This document shows, piece after piece, positions 49,542 through 58,287 of a DNA stretch of 64,000 nt (positions within the stretch are counted from its first letter, which is position 1; each line of letters begins with the position of its first letter). The stretch is from positions 20,420-84,419 of the forward strand of contig JAZRLR010000002.1 in the NCBI GenBank assembly GCA_045646965.1, in the 5' to 3' direction. The translations under genes were made by a program, and so were the position numbers. A model generated the notes under the pieces. It was not told where the DNA came from, did not search any database, and worked only from the letters and a program-made list of their open reading frames with translations. The DNA is from HGM04593 sp045646965. Lineage in GTDB: Bacteria > Bacteroidota > Bacteroidia > Bacteroidales > Bacteroidaceae.

Positions 49542-50564
49542 ATGAAAAATTTAGATTGGGCAAATATCGGGTTCGGATATAGAAAAACCGACTACAATGT
49601 ACGTTGCTACTATCGCGACGGCGCTTGGGGCGAGATTGAAGTAAGCTCGTCAGAGCATATAAATATGCATATGGCAGCTACCTGCCTTCACTACGGTCAG
49701 GAGGCTTTCGAGGGCTTGAAGGCTTTCCGCGGCAAGGATGGCAAGGTGAGAATCTTCCGTCTCGAGGCCAATGCAGAGCGTTTGCAGAACACCTGCGACG
49801 GTATCCTTATGCCTCACGTGAGTGTAGATCTCTTCCGTCGTATGGTAGCCAAAGTGGTTGAGCTTAATAAAGATTATATACCTCCCTATGAGAGCGGTGC
49901 TTCGCTTTACATACGTCCTCTGCTCATCGGTACAAGTGCGCAGGTGGGTGTGCATCCCGCGTCGGAGTATCTCTTTATTATCTTTGTAACCCCCGTAGGC
50001 CCCTACTTCAAAGGCGGCTTCTCTACAAACCCCTATGTAATCATTCGTGAGTATGACCGCTCGGCACCCCTCGGTACAGGTAAGTACAAGGTGGGCGGTA
50101 ACTACGCGGCAAGCCTCCGTGCAAACAAGCTTGCCCACGATTTGGGTTACTCTTGCGAGTTCTATCTCGACGCCAGAGAGAAAAAATATATCGACGAGTG
50201 TGGCGCAGCCAACTTTATAGGTATCAAAGACAATACCTATGTGACTCCGTTGTCTACATCTATCCTTCCCTCAATCACAAACCGCAGTTTGCAACAGATT
50301 GCCAAAGATATGGGTATGAAGGTAGAGATACGCCCCATTCCCGAGGAAGAACTTCTCACATTTGAAGAGGCGGGCGCGTGCGGTACAGCGGCGGTTATTT
50401 CGCCCATAGAGCGCATCGACGACCTTGAGACCGGTAAATCCTATGTCTTTGCAAAGGACGGCAAGCCCGGCCCCGTGTGTACAAAACTTTATGAGCACCT
50501 GCGTGCGATACAGTATGGCGACGAGCCCGACTTGTATGGTTGGATAACAGTTCTTGACATTTAA
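49542..50564 (+). CDS. ilvE: Branched-chain amino acid aminotransferase
   Basis: The 340-residue fold-type IV PLP enzyme has G-T-G-K-Y-K-V-G-G-N-Y-A-A-S (near residue 185-200, containing the PLP lysine), H-Y-G-Q-E-A-F-E-G-L-K-A-F-R and Y-L-D-A-R-E-K-K-Y-I-D-E-C-G-A-A-N. It transfers the amino group between glutamate and the keto acids of Leu, Ile and Val. It begins an apparent run of plus-strand genes through mrp with short gaps. Confidence 0.95.
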   Translation: MKNLDWANIGFGYRKTDYNVRCYYRDGAWGEIEVSSSEHINMHMAATCLHYGQEAFEGLKAFRGKDGKVRIFRLEANAERLQNTCDGILMPHVSVDLFRRMVAKVVELNKDYIPPYESGASLYIRPLLIGTSAQVGVHPASEYLFIIFVTPVGPYFKGGFSTNPYVIIREYDRSAPLGTGKYKVGGNYAASLRANKLAHDLGYSCEFYLDAREKKYIDECGAANFIGIKDNTYVTPLSTSILPSITNRSLQQIAKDMGMKVEIRPIPEEELLTFEEAGACGTAAVISPIERIDDLETGKSYVFAKDGKPGPVCTKLYEHLRAIQYGDEPDLYGWITVLDI

Positions 50565-50573
50565 TTCAAAACT

Positions 50574-51185
50574 ATGGGAAAGATTAAATCATTCAGAGAG
50601 GCCGGTTGGGCACAGCTTGGTGGCAAATGGGGCTTGGCAGTCACGCTTACAATTGTCTATGTCCTTATAGCTATCTGTGCGACCGCTATGGAGAGCGCAT
50701 TCTGGGAATCAAGTCTCATAAGCACGCTTTTGCTCGTACCTATGCAGTATGCCTACAGCATTGTTTTCCTCGATGATTTGCGCAGCGGCAAGAAACTTGA
50801 AGTTGCAAGCCTCTTCGAGGGCTATAGCGATTACCTGCGCATCGTGGGTACTTATCTTCTTGTCGGCATCTATGTGTTTTTGTGGAGCCTGCTTTTAATT
50901 ATCCCCGGTATAATAAAAGGTCTCGGATACTCGCAGACGGTGTATGTGCTGAAGGATAACCCCGAACTCTCGTTCAACTCGGCCATTAAACGCAGCTGCG
51001 AAATGATGAAGGGCCACAGATGGGAATACTTCTGTCTCTATTTCTCATTTATCGGCTGGATACTTCTCGAAATCATTACCCTGGGTATCGCTTCTCTCTG
51101 GGTAAATCCCTATATGAACGCCACCTTCGCCAATTATTACGAGAAACTGAAAGCGGAATACGAAAACAATAAAATCGCTGCATAA
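50574..51185 (+). CDS. DUF975-family membrane protein
   Basis: The 203-residue protein has about five transmembrane helices, an amphipathic start (K-I-K-S-F-R-E-A-G-W-A-Q-L-G-G-K-W) and P-G-I-I-K-G-L-G-Y-S-Q-T, which I recognise as DUF975. Function is unknown in the family. It sits 9 bases after ilvE and 2 before trmB, probably in the same transcript. Position suggests no clear role. Confidence 0.8.
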   Translation: MGKIKSFREAGWAQLGGKWGLAVTLTIVYVLIAICATAMESAFWESSLISTLLLVPMQYAYSIVFLDDLRSGKKLEVASLFEGYSDYLRIVGTYLLVGIYVFLWSLLLIIPGIIKGLGYSQTVYVLKDNPELSFNSAIKRSCEMMKGHRWEYFCLYFSFIGWILLEIITLGIASLWVNPYMNATFANYYEKLKAEYENNKIAA

Positions 51186-51187
51186 CT

Positions 51188-51946
51188 ATGGGAAAAGGTA
51201 AGCTGAAGAAATTTGCCGATATGGCGCAATATCCCAATGTGATAGAGCACCCATTTTCTGTTGCCGATACTACGCCGTTTGAGATGCGTGGCAACTGGCA
51301 TCGCGATTTCTTTAAGAACGACAATCCCATTGTGCTTGAATTGGGCTGCGGACGAGGTGAATACACCGTTGCGCTCGCACGTCGTTTCCCCGATAAGAAT
51401 TTCATAGGTGTAGATATAAAAGGTGCGCGTATGTGGACAGGTGCCACCGACGCTCTGAATAATAATCTCACAAATGTGGGCTTCCTGCGCACAACCATAG
51501 AGATTATAGATCGTTTCTTTGCGGCAGGTGAGGTGAGCGAGATATGGCTTACATTTCCCGATCCCCAGATGAAAAAATACACCAAGCGACTCACTTCGTC
51601 ACTGTTTCTGCAGCGTTACAGCCGCATACTTGCGCCCAATGCCGTGATACATCTCAAAACCGACAGCAACTTTATGTTTACCTATACCAAATATGTGACC
51701 GAGGTAAACAATCTGCCGGTAGTGAGCTGCATCGATGACATATATGCGCAGGAGGAGGTGAGCGACATCCTTTCTATACGCACCTACTACGAGTCGCAGT
51801 GGCTCGAGCGTTGTATAACAATCAAATATATATCATTCGGCCTCGACGGCAAAGAGTCGTTTGTGGAGCCCGACGTGGAAATAGAGCTCGACGAGTATCG
51901 CAGCTACAATCGTAGCAAGCGCAGCGGTCTGCTCACAAGTAAATAA
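51188..51946 (+). CDS. trmB: tRNA (guanine-N7)-methyltransferase
   Basis: The 252-residue enzyme methylates G46 in the tRNA variable loop. Motif I is L-E-L-G-C-G-R-G-E-Y near residue 52-61. The TrmB signature W-L-T-F-P-D-P-Q-M-K-K-Y-T-K-R-L is present. A C-terminal extension of about 20 residues past the usual end is rich in Asp/Glu and then Arg/Ser. Start is 2 bases after the DUF975 gene. Confidence 0.94.
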   Translation: MGKGKLKKFADMAQYPNVIEHPFSVADTTPFEMRGNWHRDFFKNDNPIVLELGCGRGEYTVALARRFPDKNFIGVDIKGARMWTGATDALNNNLTNVGFLRTTIEIIDRFFAAGEVSEIWLTFPDPQMKKYTKRLTSSLFLQRYSRILAPNAVIHLKTDSNFMFTYTKYVTEVNNLPVVSCIDDIYAQEEVSDILSIRTYYESQWLERCITIKYISFGLDGKESFVEPDVEIELDEYRSYNRSKRSGLLTSK

Positions 51947-51952
51947 AATATT

Positions 51953-52255
51953 ATGCTTAAACATATTGTAATGTGGCGCTTTGTTGAGGGCGCACAAGGA
52001 AAAAGCCGCGTAGAGCACGCGCAGTGGATGAAAGAGCACCTCGAGGCGTTGGTGGGCGTTGTGCCAGAGATACGCTCAATGGAGGTGGGTGTAAACATAA
52101 CCCCTTCGGCATCGAGCTATGACGCTGTGCTCATATCGACCTTCGACGACAAGGCTGCTATGGAGAGATATAAGGTGCACCCCGCTCATCAGGCGGTGGC
52201 TGCCTATTGCAAAGAGGTGCGCGAGCTGCGTGCCGATGTAGATTATGAAATCTGA
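51953..52255 (+). CDS. Dabb (stress-responsive A/B barrel) family protein
   Basis: The 100-residue protein begins M-L-K-H-I-V-M-W-R-F and ends with Y-K-V-H-P-A-H-Q-A-V, the pattern of dimeric alpha-beta barrel (Dabb) proteins. Such proteins are small ligand-binding or cyclase-like modules; no reaction can be assigned here. It lies between trmB (6 bases) and mrp (5 bases), in the same direction. Confidence 0.88.
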   Translation: MLKHIVMWRFVEGAQGKSRVEHAQWMKEHLEALVGVVPEIRSMEVGVNITPSASSYDAVLISTFDDKAAMERYKVHPAHQAVAAYCKEVRELRADVDYEI

Positions 52256-52260
52256 TATCT

Positions 52261-53367
52261 ATGGCACTCTATCCCAAATTGATACTCGACGCACTTGCAA
52301 AGGTGCGCTATCCCGGTAACGGAAAGAACCTTGTAGAGGCCGAAATGGTCGATGACAATATACGCATCGAGGGAAACAAAGTCTCTTTCTCGCTTATCTT
52401 TGACAAACCCACCGACCCCTTCATACGCTCGGTAGTGAAATCGGCCGAGGCGGCGATTCTCACATATGTGGGCAAGGAGGTGGAGATTGCAGGTAATATC
52501 ACCGTGGTCTCTCGTCAGGCGGCACGTCCCGAGGTGGGCAAGTTCCTGCCGCAGGTAAAGAATGTGATAGCAATCTCTTCGGGTAAAGGAGGTGTGGGCA
52601 AGTCTACCGTGTCGGCAAACCTTGCGATAGCCCTTGCACGCCTTGGCTACAAGGTAGGTCTCCTGGATGCCGATATCTTCGGCCCCTCGATTCCCAAGAT
52701 GTTCAACGTGGAGGACGCTCGTCCCTACAGCGAGCACATCGACGGTCGCGACCTCATACAACCTATTGAGAAATATGGCGTTAAGATATTGTCTATAGGT
52801 TTCTTTGTAGACCCGGAGCAGGCCGTTCTGTGGCGCGGAAGTATGGCAAGCAATGCCCTTAAACAGCTCATCGCCGATGCCAATTGGGGCGAACTCGACT
52901 ATTTCCTCATAGACCTGCCTCCCGGTACAAGCGACATACACCTCACAATTGTGCAGAGCCTCGCCCTCACAGGTGCCGTGGTTGTGACAACGCCGCAGCA
53001 GGTGTCGCTCGCCGCAGCCATAAAAGGTGTAAATATGTTTATAAACGAAAAGGTGGGCGTACCCATCCTTGGCGTGGTGGAGAATATGGCGTGGTTTACA
53101 CCTGCCGAGCTCCCCGGAAATAAATATTATATCTTTGGCAAGGAGGGTGGCAAGCGTATGGCCGAGGCCTACAATATCCCCCTCATAGGTCAGATACCTC
53201 TTGTGCAGAGCATCTGCGAGAGTGGCGACGCCGGCATACCCATAGCGATGCGTCAGGAAACACCCGACGGACAGGCTTTTATGGAGGTGGCTGCCGAGCT
53301 TGTGGCAAAGGTAAACAAGCGCAACAGCGAGCTTCCGCAAACGGAGATTGTGGAGACACACAAATAA
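52261..53367 (+). CDS. Mrp/NBP35-family Fe-S cluster carrier ATPase
   Basis: The 368-residue protein has an N-terminal MIP18/DUF59 domain (about 1-85). A P-loop ATPase domain follows, with S-G-K-G-G-V-G-K-S-T at 107-116 and D-L-P-P-G-T-S-D. Mrp proteins (ApbC) hold and pass on Fe-S clusters. The usual C-x-x-C pair that binds the bridging cluster is absent: the region reads W-F-T-P-A-E-L-P-G-N-K-Y-Y-I-F, as I recall for other Bacteroidetes members. It is the last gene before a strong terminator. Confidence 0.9.
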   Translation: MALYPKLILDALAKVRYPGNGKNLVEAEMVDDNIRIEGNKVSFSLIFDKPTDPFIRSVVKSAEAAILTYVGKEVEIAGNITVVSRQAARPEVGKFLPQVKNVIAISSGKGGVGKSTVSANLAIALARLGYKVGLLDADIFGPSIPKMFNVEDARPYSEHIDGRDLIQPIEKYGVKILSIGFFVDPEQAVLWRGSMASNALKQLIADANWGELDYFLIDLPPGTSDIHLTIVQSLALTGAVVVTTPQQVSLAAAIKGVNMFINEKVGVPILGVVENMAWFTPAELPGNKYYIFGKEGGKRMAEAYNIPLIGQIPLVQSICESGDAGIPIAMRQETPDGQAFMEVAAELVAKVNKRNSELPQTEIVETHK

Positions 53368-53409
53368 CATAAAAAACGGTCGAAATTTAAATTTCGACCG
53401 TTTTTTATG
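53368..53409. terminator. Bidirectional terminator, perfect 42-bp palindrome
   Basis: 53368-53388 is the exact reverse complement of 53389-53409. A-tracts at one end and T-tracts at the other give a U-run in both directions. It sits between mrp (plus) and the Imm17-like gene (minus). Confidence 0.93.
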
Positions 53410-53410
53410 T

Positions 53411-53632
53411 TTATGCGATGCTTTTTACTTTATAATAGAAAAATATCGCTGCAAATATAAAAACCACTCCGGCTGTGCCATATAGCAAGCGGCTCTTCCC
53501 TCGCCCCAGTTTTTTCACTACGGGCTCGGCGTTCCTGGTGGTGAAGAACCACTCCCAGTTGAAGAGGGCTGCCATAAGGGCTGTGGCGCCTGAAAGCAGA
53601 AAGATTATCTGTATTATATTGTGCAGAATCAT
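53411..53632 (-). CDS. Imm17-like small membrane protein
   Basis: The 73-residue protein has two predicted transmembrane helices (about 5-25 and 48-68) joined by F-N-W-E-W-F-F-T-T-R-N-A and a basic G-R-G-K-S-R-L loop. The N-W-x-W-F-F and G-R-x-x-x-R-x-x-Y-x-x-x-G pattern resembles the Imm17 immunity family. No toxin gene is nearby; its start overlaps the thiL stop as ATGA, so here it is part of a housekeeping operon. The Imm17 label is a resemblance, not evidence of immunity function. Confidence 0.6.
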   Translation of the reverse strand: MILHNIIQIIFLLSGATALMAALFNWEWFFTTRNAEPVVKKLGRGKSRLLYGTAGVVFIFAAIFFYYKVKSIA

Positions 53633-54672
53633 TCTTCTTGCTCTTTAGTGCTCCAGCCCTGTGCCTTCAGTTCCATTTCTACGCCGTCGCGGGTTATGAG
53701 GGCAAGTCCCATATTCTCGCTCACAACGTGTCCTATGACTTTTACGTCCTTTATTGCCGAAACCTTCTCGTGGTCGGCGATGGGCACGGTGAAAAGCAAC
53801 TCGTAATCTTCGCCGCCGTTCAGGGCGCAGGTGATTACGTTCATATTGAACTCTTCGGCCATAATTGCAGTCTGGTAGTCGATGGGGATGCGCTCCTCGT
53901 ATATACGACAGCCTGTGCCGCTCTGCTTGCAGATGTGCATAAGCTCCGACGAAAGGCCGTCAGATATGTCAATCATAGAGGTGGGCTTTATATTCTCCTC
54001 ACGCAGTTTCTCAATGATATCTTTTCGAGCCTCGGGTTTGAGCTGACGCTCAAGGATATACTCTTTTCCCGCAAAGTCGGGCTGAATGTCCTTGCCTGCT
54101 GTCGCAATCTTCTCGCGCTCAAGCAACTGCAATCCCATATAGGCTGCTCCCAGGTTGCCTGTGACGCATATAAGGTCGGTCTCCTTGGCACCATTGCGTC
54201 GTACGCTTGTGCCCTTCGGTGCAGTTCCTATTACGGTGATGCTTATGGCAAGGCCTGTGACCGACGCTGTGGTGTCGCCGCCTACGATGTCTACGTTGTG
54301 ACGCGAGCAGGCGAGCTTCAGTCCCTCGTAGAAATCTTCAAGGTCCTCAATGCAGAACTTCTTGCTCAACGCCACAGACACGGTAATCTGCTTCGGTGTG
54401 CCGTTCATTGCATATATGTCCGAGAAATTTGCCATAGCCGCTTTGTAGCCCAAATGACTTAAAGGGAAGTAGGTGAGGTCGAAATTTATCCCCTCCATAA
54501 GCAGGTCGGTGCTCACAAGTACCTCCTCGTCGCTTCTAAACGCGAGGATTGCGGCATCGTCGCCCACCCCTGCCACAGTCTCTTTATTGGCGGGGGTGAT
54601 GCTCGATGTCAGGTGCTCAATGAGGCCAAACTCGCCCAATGTCGATATTTCTGTTCTTGTGCCTGTGTTCAT
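53629..54672 (-). CDS. thiL: Thiamine-monophosphate kinase
   Basis: The 347-residue PurM-fold enzyme phosphorylates thiamine monophosphate to the cofactor thiamine diphosphate. It shows G-V-G-D-D-A-A-I-L near residue 35, S-T-D-L-L-M-E-G-I-N-F-D and I-S-D-G-L-S-S-E-L, the metal and ATP motifs of ThiL. It starts 6 bases after the punA stop and is followed by the Imm17-like gene with a 4-base overlap. Confidence 0.93.
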   Translation of the reverse strand: MNTGTRTEISTLGEFGLIEHLTSSITPANKETVAGVGDDAAILAFRSDEEVLVSTDLLMEGINFDLTYFPLSHLGYKAAMANFSDIYAMNGTPKQITVSVALSKKFCIEDLEDFYEGLKLACSRHNVDIVGGDTTASVTGLAISITVIGTAPKGTSVRRNGAKETDLICVTGNLGAAYMGLQLLEREKIATAGKDIQPDFAGKEYILERQLKPEARKDIIEKLREENIKPTSMIDISDGLSSELMHICKQSGTGCRIYEERIPIDYQTAIMAEEFNMNVITCALNGGEDYELLFTVPIADHEKVSAIKDVKVIGHVVSENMGLALITRDGVEMELKAQGWSTKEQEE

Positions 54673-54678
54673 AAAGTC

Positions 54679-55488
54679 TTATGCTCTATTGACGATTTCT
54701 CGGAAAATGGTTGTCATACGGGGCTGTGCCTCGTCGGCGGCTTTCTGCACCTCCTCGTGGCTCACCTCAACTACAACGCCTTCGAGACCGAGGTCTGTGA
54801 TTACAGAGATTCCGAATACTCTGATTCCGCAGTGACGTGCAACGATAACCTCGGGCACGGTAGACATACCCACTGCGTCACCACCCATACGGTGGAACAT
54901 TACATACTCGGCGGGAGTCTCGAATGTGGGGCCCTGTGTGCCCAGGTACACTCCCTCTACCACTCTGATACCCTTCTCGGCGGCAATCTCCTTGGCCATA
55001 GCGATGAGCTCGGGGCTGTAGGTCTTGCTCATATCGGGGAAACGGTCGCCATAGGGGATGTTTTTTCCGCGCAAGGGGTGCTCGGGGAACATATTTATGT
55101 GGTCGTTGATAATCATAAGGTCGCCGATGATAAAGTCGGGGTTCATACCTCCTGCGGCGTTTGATACAAAGAGGGTTTTGATGCCGAGCTCACGCATAAC
55201 ACGCACGGGGAAAGTAACCTCTTTCATTGAGTAACCCTCGTAGTAGTGGAAGCGTCCCTGCATTGCCATAATCTCCTTGTCGCCCAGCTTACCAAAGATG
55301 AGCTTGCCCGAGTGTCCCTCTACGGTAGAAAGGGGGAAGTTGGGAATCTCCTCATATTTTATCTCATACTTGTCGGTTATCTCGTTTACGAGGCTGCCGA
55401 GGCCTGTTCCCAGGATGATGGCTGTCTCGGGTGCTGTAGTCATTCTCGCTTTCAAAAATTCAGCGGTCTCTTCGATTTTTTTTAACAT
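54679..55488 (-). CDS. Purine-nucleoside phosphorylase (PNP/MTAP family)
   Basis: The 269-residue trimeric-type PNP has I-I-L-G-T-G-L-G-S-L (phosphate loop), M-Q-G-R-F-H-Y-Y-E-G-Y, and M-G-G-D-A-V-G-M-S-T-V-P-E (purine site). It splits purine nucleosides with phosphate for salvage. Its first 29 bases overlap the end of lpxK, so translation may be coupled. Confidence 0.93.
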   Translation of the reverse strand: MLKKIEETAEFLKARMTTAPETAIILGTGLGSLVNEITDKYEIKYEEIPNFPLSTVEGHSGKLIFGKLGDKEIMAMQGRFHYYEGYSMKEVTFPVRVMRELGIKTLFVSNAAGGMNPDFIIGDLMIINDHINMFPEHPLRGKNIPYGDRFPDMSKTYSPELIAMAKEIAAEKGIRVVEGVYLGTQGPTFETPAEYVMFHRMGGDAVGMSTVPEVIVARHCGIRVFGISVITDLGLEGVVVEVSHEEVQKAADEAQPRMTTIFREIVNRA

Positions 55489-56536
55489 AATCTTTAATTA
55501 TTTGGTTAAACATATATTCTTCGTCGTTGAGAATCTTTATCTCTATGGGCAGAGCGAAGGTATTCTCTTTTATGCTTTGTGGCAGTGATGAGGCTCCGCG
55601 CAGCCTTGTCGCGTCTTTCTCGGTGGTGAGGATAAATTTCCTGCCCTCTATCGCGGCATAGCTCTTTGCAATGTCGGCAAAGTCTCTGTCACTGAAGTTG
55701 TGGTGGTCGGCATATTGCAGCAGGGTTACCTGTGCTCCGCGTGCCTCGAGCTCTTTCTTTAGCGGCGTGGGCTTTGCTATGCCTGTGAGCAAGAGAATGT
55801 TACTCTTGTCGTCTATGGCGGGAACCGTGCTGCCTCTCTCTTTGAAAACGGGGTAGGGTGTGCCATATTCCACCGTAGAGAAAAACACGGGCGTCCCCTC
55901 TTTTGTTCGCAATTGCTTCTTGAAATGCTCCATCTGCTGCCTGCCGATTTCTTTGCTGCATTTTGTGAAAATTACAACGTCGGCGCGGCGTGCTCCGCGG
56001 CCGCTCTCGCGCAGACGGCCGATGGGTAATATGCAATCGTCTCCTATGGGGCGGTTGCTGTCGATGAGCAGTATATTGAGCCCGGCCTTTATGTGCCTGT
56101 GTTGAAAGGCATCGTCGAGCAGAATCACCGACGGCTTATCCTCCTCTTTTAAAAGGTTTTCAACGCCTGTCACGCGCTTCTCGCACACGGCTACCGTGAT
56201 GTGGGGGAATTTGCTTTTTATCTGAAAGGGCTCGTCGCCAATGAGCTCCATTGTGCTGTGGGCGTCGGCTTTTATGTAGCCGCGGCTTCTGCGCCCGTAT
56301 CCTCGGCTGAGCACGGCCACTTTACCCTCACCGTCGAGCAGCCTGATAAGGTATTCTGTGTGTGGTGTTTTGCCCGTGCCGCCCACGGTTATATTTCCTA
56401 TGCATATTATGGGAAGGTCGAAAGAGCGGCTCTCTATGCAGCCCCTGTCGAAGGCGATATTTCTTAACGCGGTTATCCAACTATATGGGTTCAGAATATC
56501 GGCCAGGTTCTTTAATATGCTTTTTTTCTCTTGCAT
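55460..56536 (-). CDS. lpxK: Tetraacyldisaccharide 4'-kinase
   Basis: The 358-residue enzyme phosphorylates the 4' position of the lipid A disaccharide precursor at the inner membrane. P-loop G-N-I-T-V-G-G-T-G-K-T-P near 50-61, then G-Y-G-R-R-S-R-G-Y and L-D-D-A-F-Q-H-R, as in LpxK. ATG 56536 fits the family; another in-frame ATG at 56560 would add eight residues. It is the first gene of the lpxK-punA-thiL-Imm17 run. Confidence 0.94.
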   Translation of the reverse strand: MQEKKSILKNLADILNPYSWITALRNIAFDRGCIESRSFDLPIICIGNITVGGTGKTPHTEYLIRLLDGEGKVAVLSRGYGRRSRGYIKADAHSTMELIGDEPFQIKSKFPHITVAVCEKRVTGVENLLKEEDKPSVILLDDAFQHRHIKAGLNILLIDSNRPIGDDCILPIGRLRESGRGARRADVVIFTKCSKEIGRQQMEHFKKQLRTKEGTPVFFSTVEYGTPYPVFKERGSTVPAIDDKSNILLLTGIAKPTPLKKELEARGAQVTLLQYADHHNFSDRDFADIAKSYAAIEGRKFILTTEKDATRLRGASSLPQSIKENTFALPIEIKILNDEEYMFNQIIKDYVKKNRRDR

Positions 56537-56712
56537 TGTCACTTGTGTAATGTTATGCAAAATTAAACAATTAAATAAGAAAAGAGGAGGTTTTGCTTCA
56601 ATTTCTCGGTCGGCAAGTCTATAAAATTGTTAAAATGTCGCTTATTTTCATATTTTTTGCCTTTTAATCAAAAGGAATCTTTATAAAAGTTTACTGATTA
56701 AAAAAAAAAAAT

Positions 56713-56720
56713 TACTTTTG
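56713..56720 (+). promoter_or_regulatory. Likely -7 box for tRNA-Ser
   Basis: TACTTTTG matches the -7 consensus, 72 bases before the tRNA; a weaker TATCTTGC lies at about 56756. No clean -33 TTTG was found at the correct distance. The remainder of 56537-56791 holds A/T tracts and no gene. Confidence 0.4.
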
Positions 56721-56791
56721 CCGTGAATTAGAGTGCGGGTGTAGATTTTTTTTGTATCTTGCACCCGATTAACAGGGTGTTGCCTGTAAAA

Positions 56792-56879
56792 GGAAAGATG
56801 CTCGAGTGGTTGAAGAGGCACGCCTGGAAAGCGTGTATACGTCAAAAGCGTATCGGGGGTTCGAATCCCCCTCTTTCCG
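56792..56879 (+). tRNA. tRNA-Ser (anticodon GGA)
   Basis: 88 bases with a 7-bp acceptor stem (56792-56798 with 56872-56878) and discriminator G at 56879. The anticodon GGA is at 56826-56828 and reads UCC/UCU. A long class II variable arm follows, and a T arm GGGGG-TTCGAAT-CCCCC. The 3' CCA is not encoded. Confidence 0.96.
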
Positions 56880-56931
56880 CAACTTGGTGATAATATTAAC
56901 TTAAAATATCAATTCTTAAAAATTACACACA

Positions 56932-57753
56932 ATGAAAAAGCTTTTTGCAGTAGTTGCAATGTTGGGTATGTTTACATTCGGTACCCAAATGGTTTATGCA
57001 CAGGACGCTGCTCCTGTTGCTACAGAGGTAAGTGATTCAGTTGCTACCGATTCTACAGCCGTAGAAGAGGCTCCCGCAGTTGAGGAGGCTCCCGCAGTTG
57101 TTGAGGAGGCCGCTCAGGAGGGTTTCCACAAAGCTCTTAAGACAAAGTTCATCGAGGGTGACGCTGCGTTTATGTCATTGGTTGCCATCGCTATGGTTAT
57201 CGGTCTTGCTTTCTGTATCGAGCGTATTATCTATTTGAGCCTTGCTCAGGTAAACACAAAGAAATTGATGGAGTCTATCGCTGCTGCATTGGAGAAGAAA
57301 GATGTAGAGGCTGCAAAGGAAATCTGCCGCAACACAGCAGGTCCTGTAGCTGCTATCTGCTATCAGGGTCTTATGCGCATCGACGAGGGCTTGGACGTAG
57401 TTGAGCGTTCTGTAGTATCTTACGGTGGCGTTCAGAGCGGTCTTCTCGAGAAGGGTTGCTCTTGGATTACTCTCTTCATCGCTATGGCTCCCTCACTCGG
57501 ATTCTTGGGTACTGTGATCGGTATGGTGATGTCATTCGACGAGATTCAGCGTGCAGGTGATATCTCTCCGACTATCGTTGCCGGTGGTATGAAGGTGGCC
57601 TTGATTACAACTATCTACGGTATTGTCGTAGCTCTTGTACTCCAGGTGTTCTACAACTATATCCTTGCAAAGATTGAGGCTTTGACATCAGATATGGAGG
57701 ATTCTTCAATAGTTCTTCTCGACCTTCTTACAAAATACAACTTGAAGAAGTAA
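56932..57753 (+). CDS. exbB: ExbB/TolQ/MotA-family proton channel subunit
   Basis: The 273-residue protein begins with a signal-like segment and an Ala/Glu/Pro-rich region (about 25-62). Three transmembrane helices follow (near 72-92, 172-195, 210-235) with the G-L-L-E-K-G and L-G-F-L-G-T-V-I-G-M motifs of ExbB/TolQ. It would form the proton-driven motor that energises TonB or a Tol-like system. The long N-terminal extension is common in Bacteroidetes versions. It heads an operon of four genes. Confidence 0.9.
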   Translation: MKKLFAVVAMLGMFTFGTQMVYAQDAAPVATEVSDSVATDSTAVEEAPAVEEAPAVVEEAAQEGFHKALKTKFIEGDAAFMSLVAIAMVIGLAFCIERIIYLSLAQVNTKKLMESIAAALEKKDVEAAKEICRNTAGPVAAICYQGLMRIDEGLDVVERSVVSYGGVQSGLLEKGCSWITLFIAMAPSLGFLGTVIGMVMSFDEIQRAGDISPTIVAGGMKVALITTIYGIVVALVLQVFYNYILAKIEALTSDMEDSSIVLLDLLTKYNLKK

Positions 57754-57781
57754 TTTTAACCAGCTCTAAATATATTTAATT

Positions 57782-58279
57782 ATGAAAGCTGAATTGATTG
57801 GTAAAATTTCGTCATACATATTTATGGCCTTGATGGCGTTTACAGCCGTTGTGCTTGTTATGTTCTATTGCGTAGACTATAACAATCAGTCGGTTGTAAC
57901 AGGTGGTAGCTACGCTACAGACCCTGCCTATACAGACCTTCTTATGTATTGGATTTATGCTTTGTTGTTCATCGGCATCGTGTGCGTGGCTGTTTTCGGC
58001 CTTATGCAGTTCGTTGCAAAGATGAAGGCCGACCTGCTCGGTGCTTTCAAGAGCCTTGGCGCGTTGGCAATTATGATTGCGCTGTTTGCTGCGGCTTATG
58101 CAGTTGCTTCTGCCGAGCCCATCCTTATCAACGGTAAGATTTTTGAGGAAACAGCAACCCTGCTCGTAACAGACGTTTGCCTCTATGTACAGTATGTGCT
58201 TTTGGCAGTATCGGTTGTTGCGCTCGTACTCAGCTTGCTGGGTGTATTTAAAGGTGTTAATAAAATTAATGCAAAATAA
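57782..58279 (+). CDS. Membrane protein of unknown function between exbB and exbD
   Basis: The 165-residue protein has four predicted transmembrane helices (about 10-30, 57-78, 90-108, 135-155). I do not recognise a named family. Its place between exbB and two exbD genes, with gaps of 28 and 8 bases, suggests a part of the same energy-transduction machine. No catalytic motif is visible. Confidence 0.75.
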   Translation: MKAELIGKISSYIFMALMAFTAVVLVMFYCVDYNNQSVVTGGSYATDPAYTDLLMYWIYALLFIGIVCVAVFGLMQFVAKMKADLLGAFKSLGALAIMIALFAAAYAVASAEPILINGKIFEETATLLVTDVCLYVQYVLLAVSVVALVLSLLGVFKGVNKINAK

Positions 58280-58287
58280 GTAGTACT

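Noticed and set aside
52243..53370. A 375-codon open frame on the minus strand covering the whole mrp gene
   Set aside because: It is an exact antisense shadow of mrp. The translation is rich in Cys, His and Tyr with no family resemblance, as expected from the codon bias of the real gene on the plus strand.
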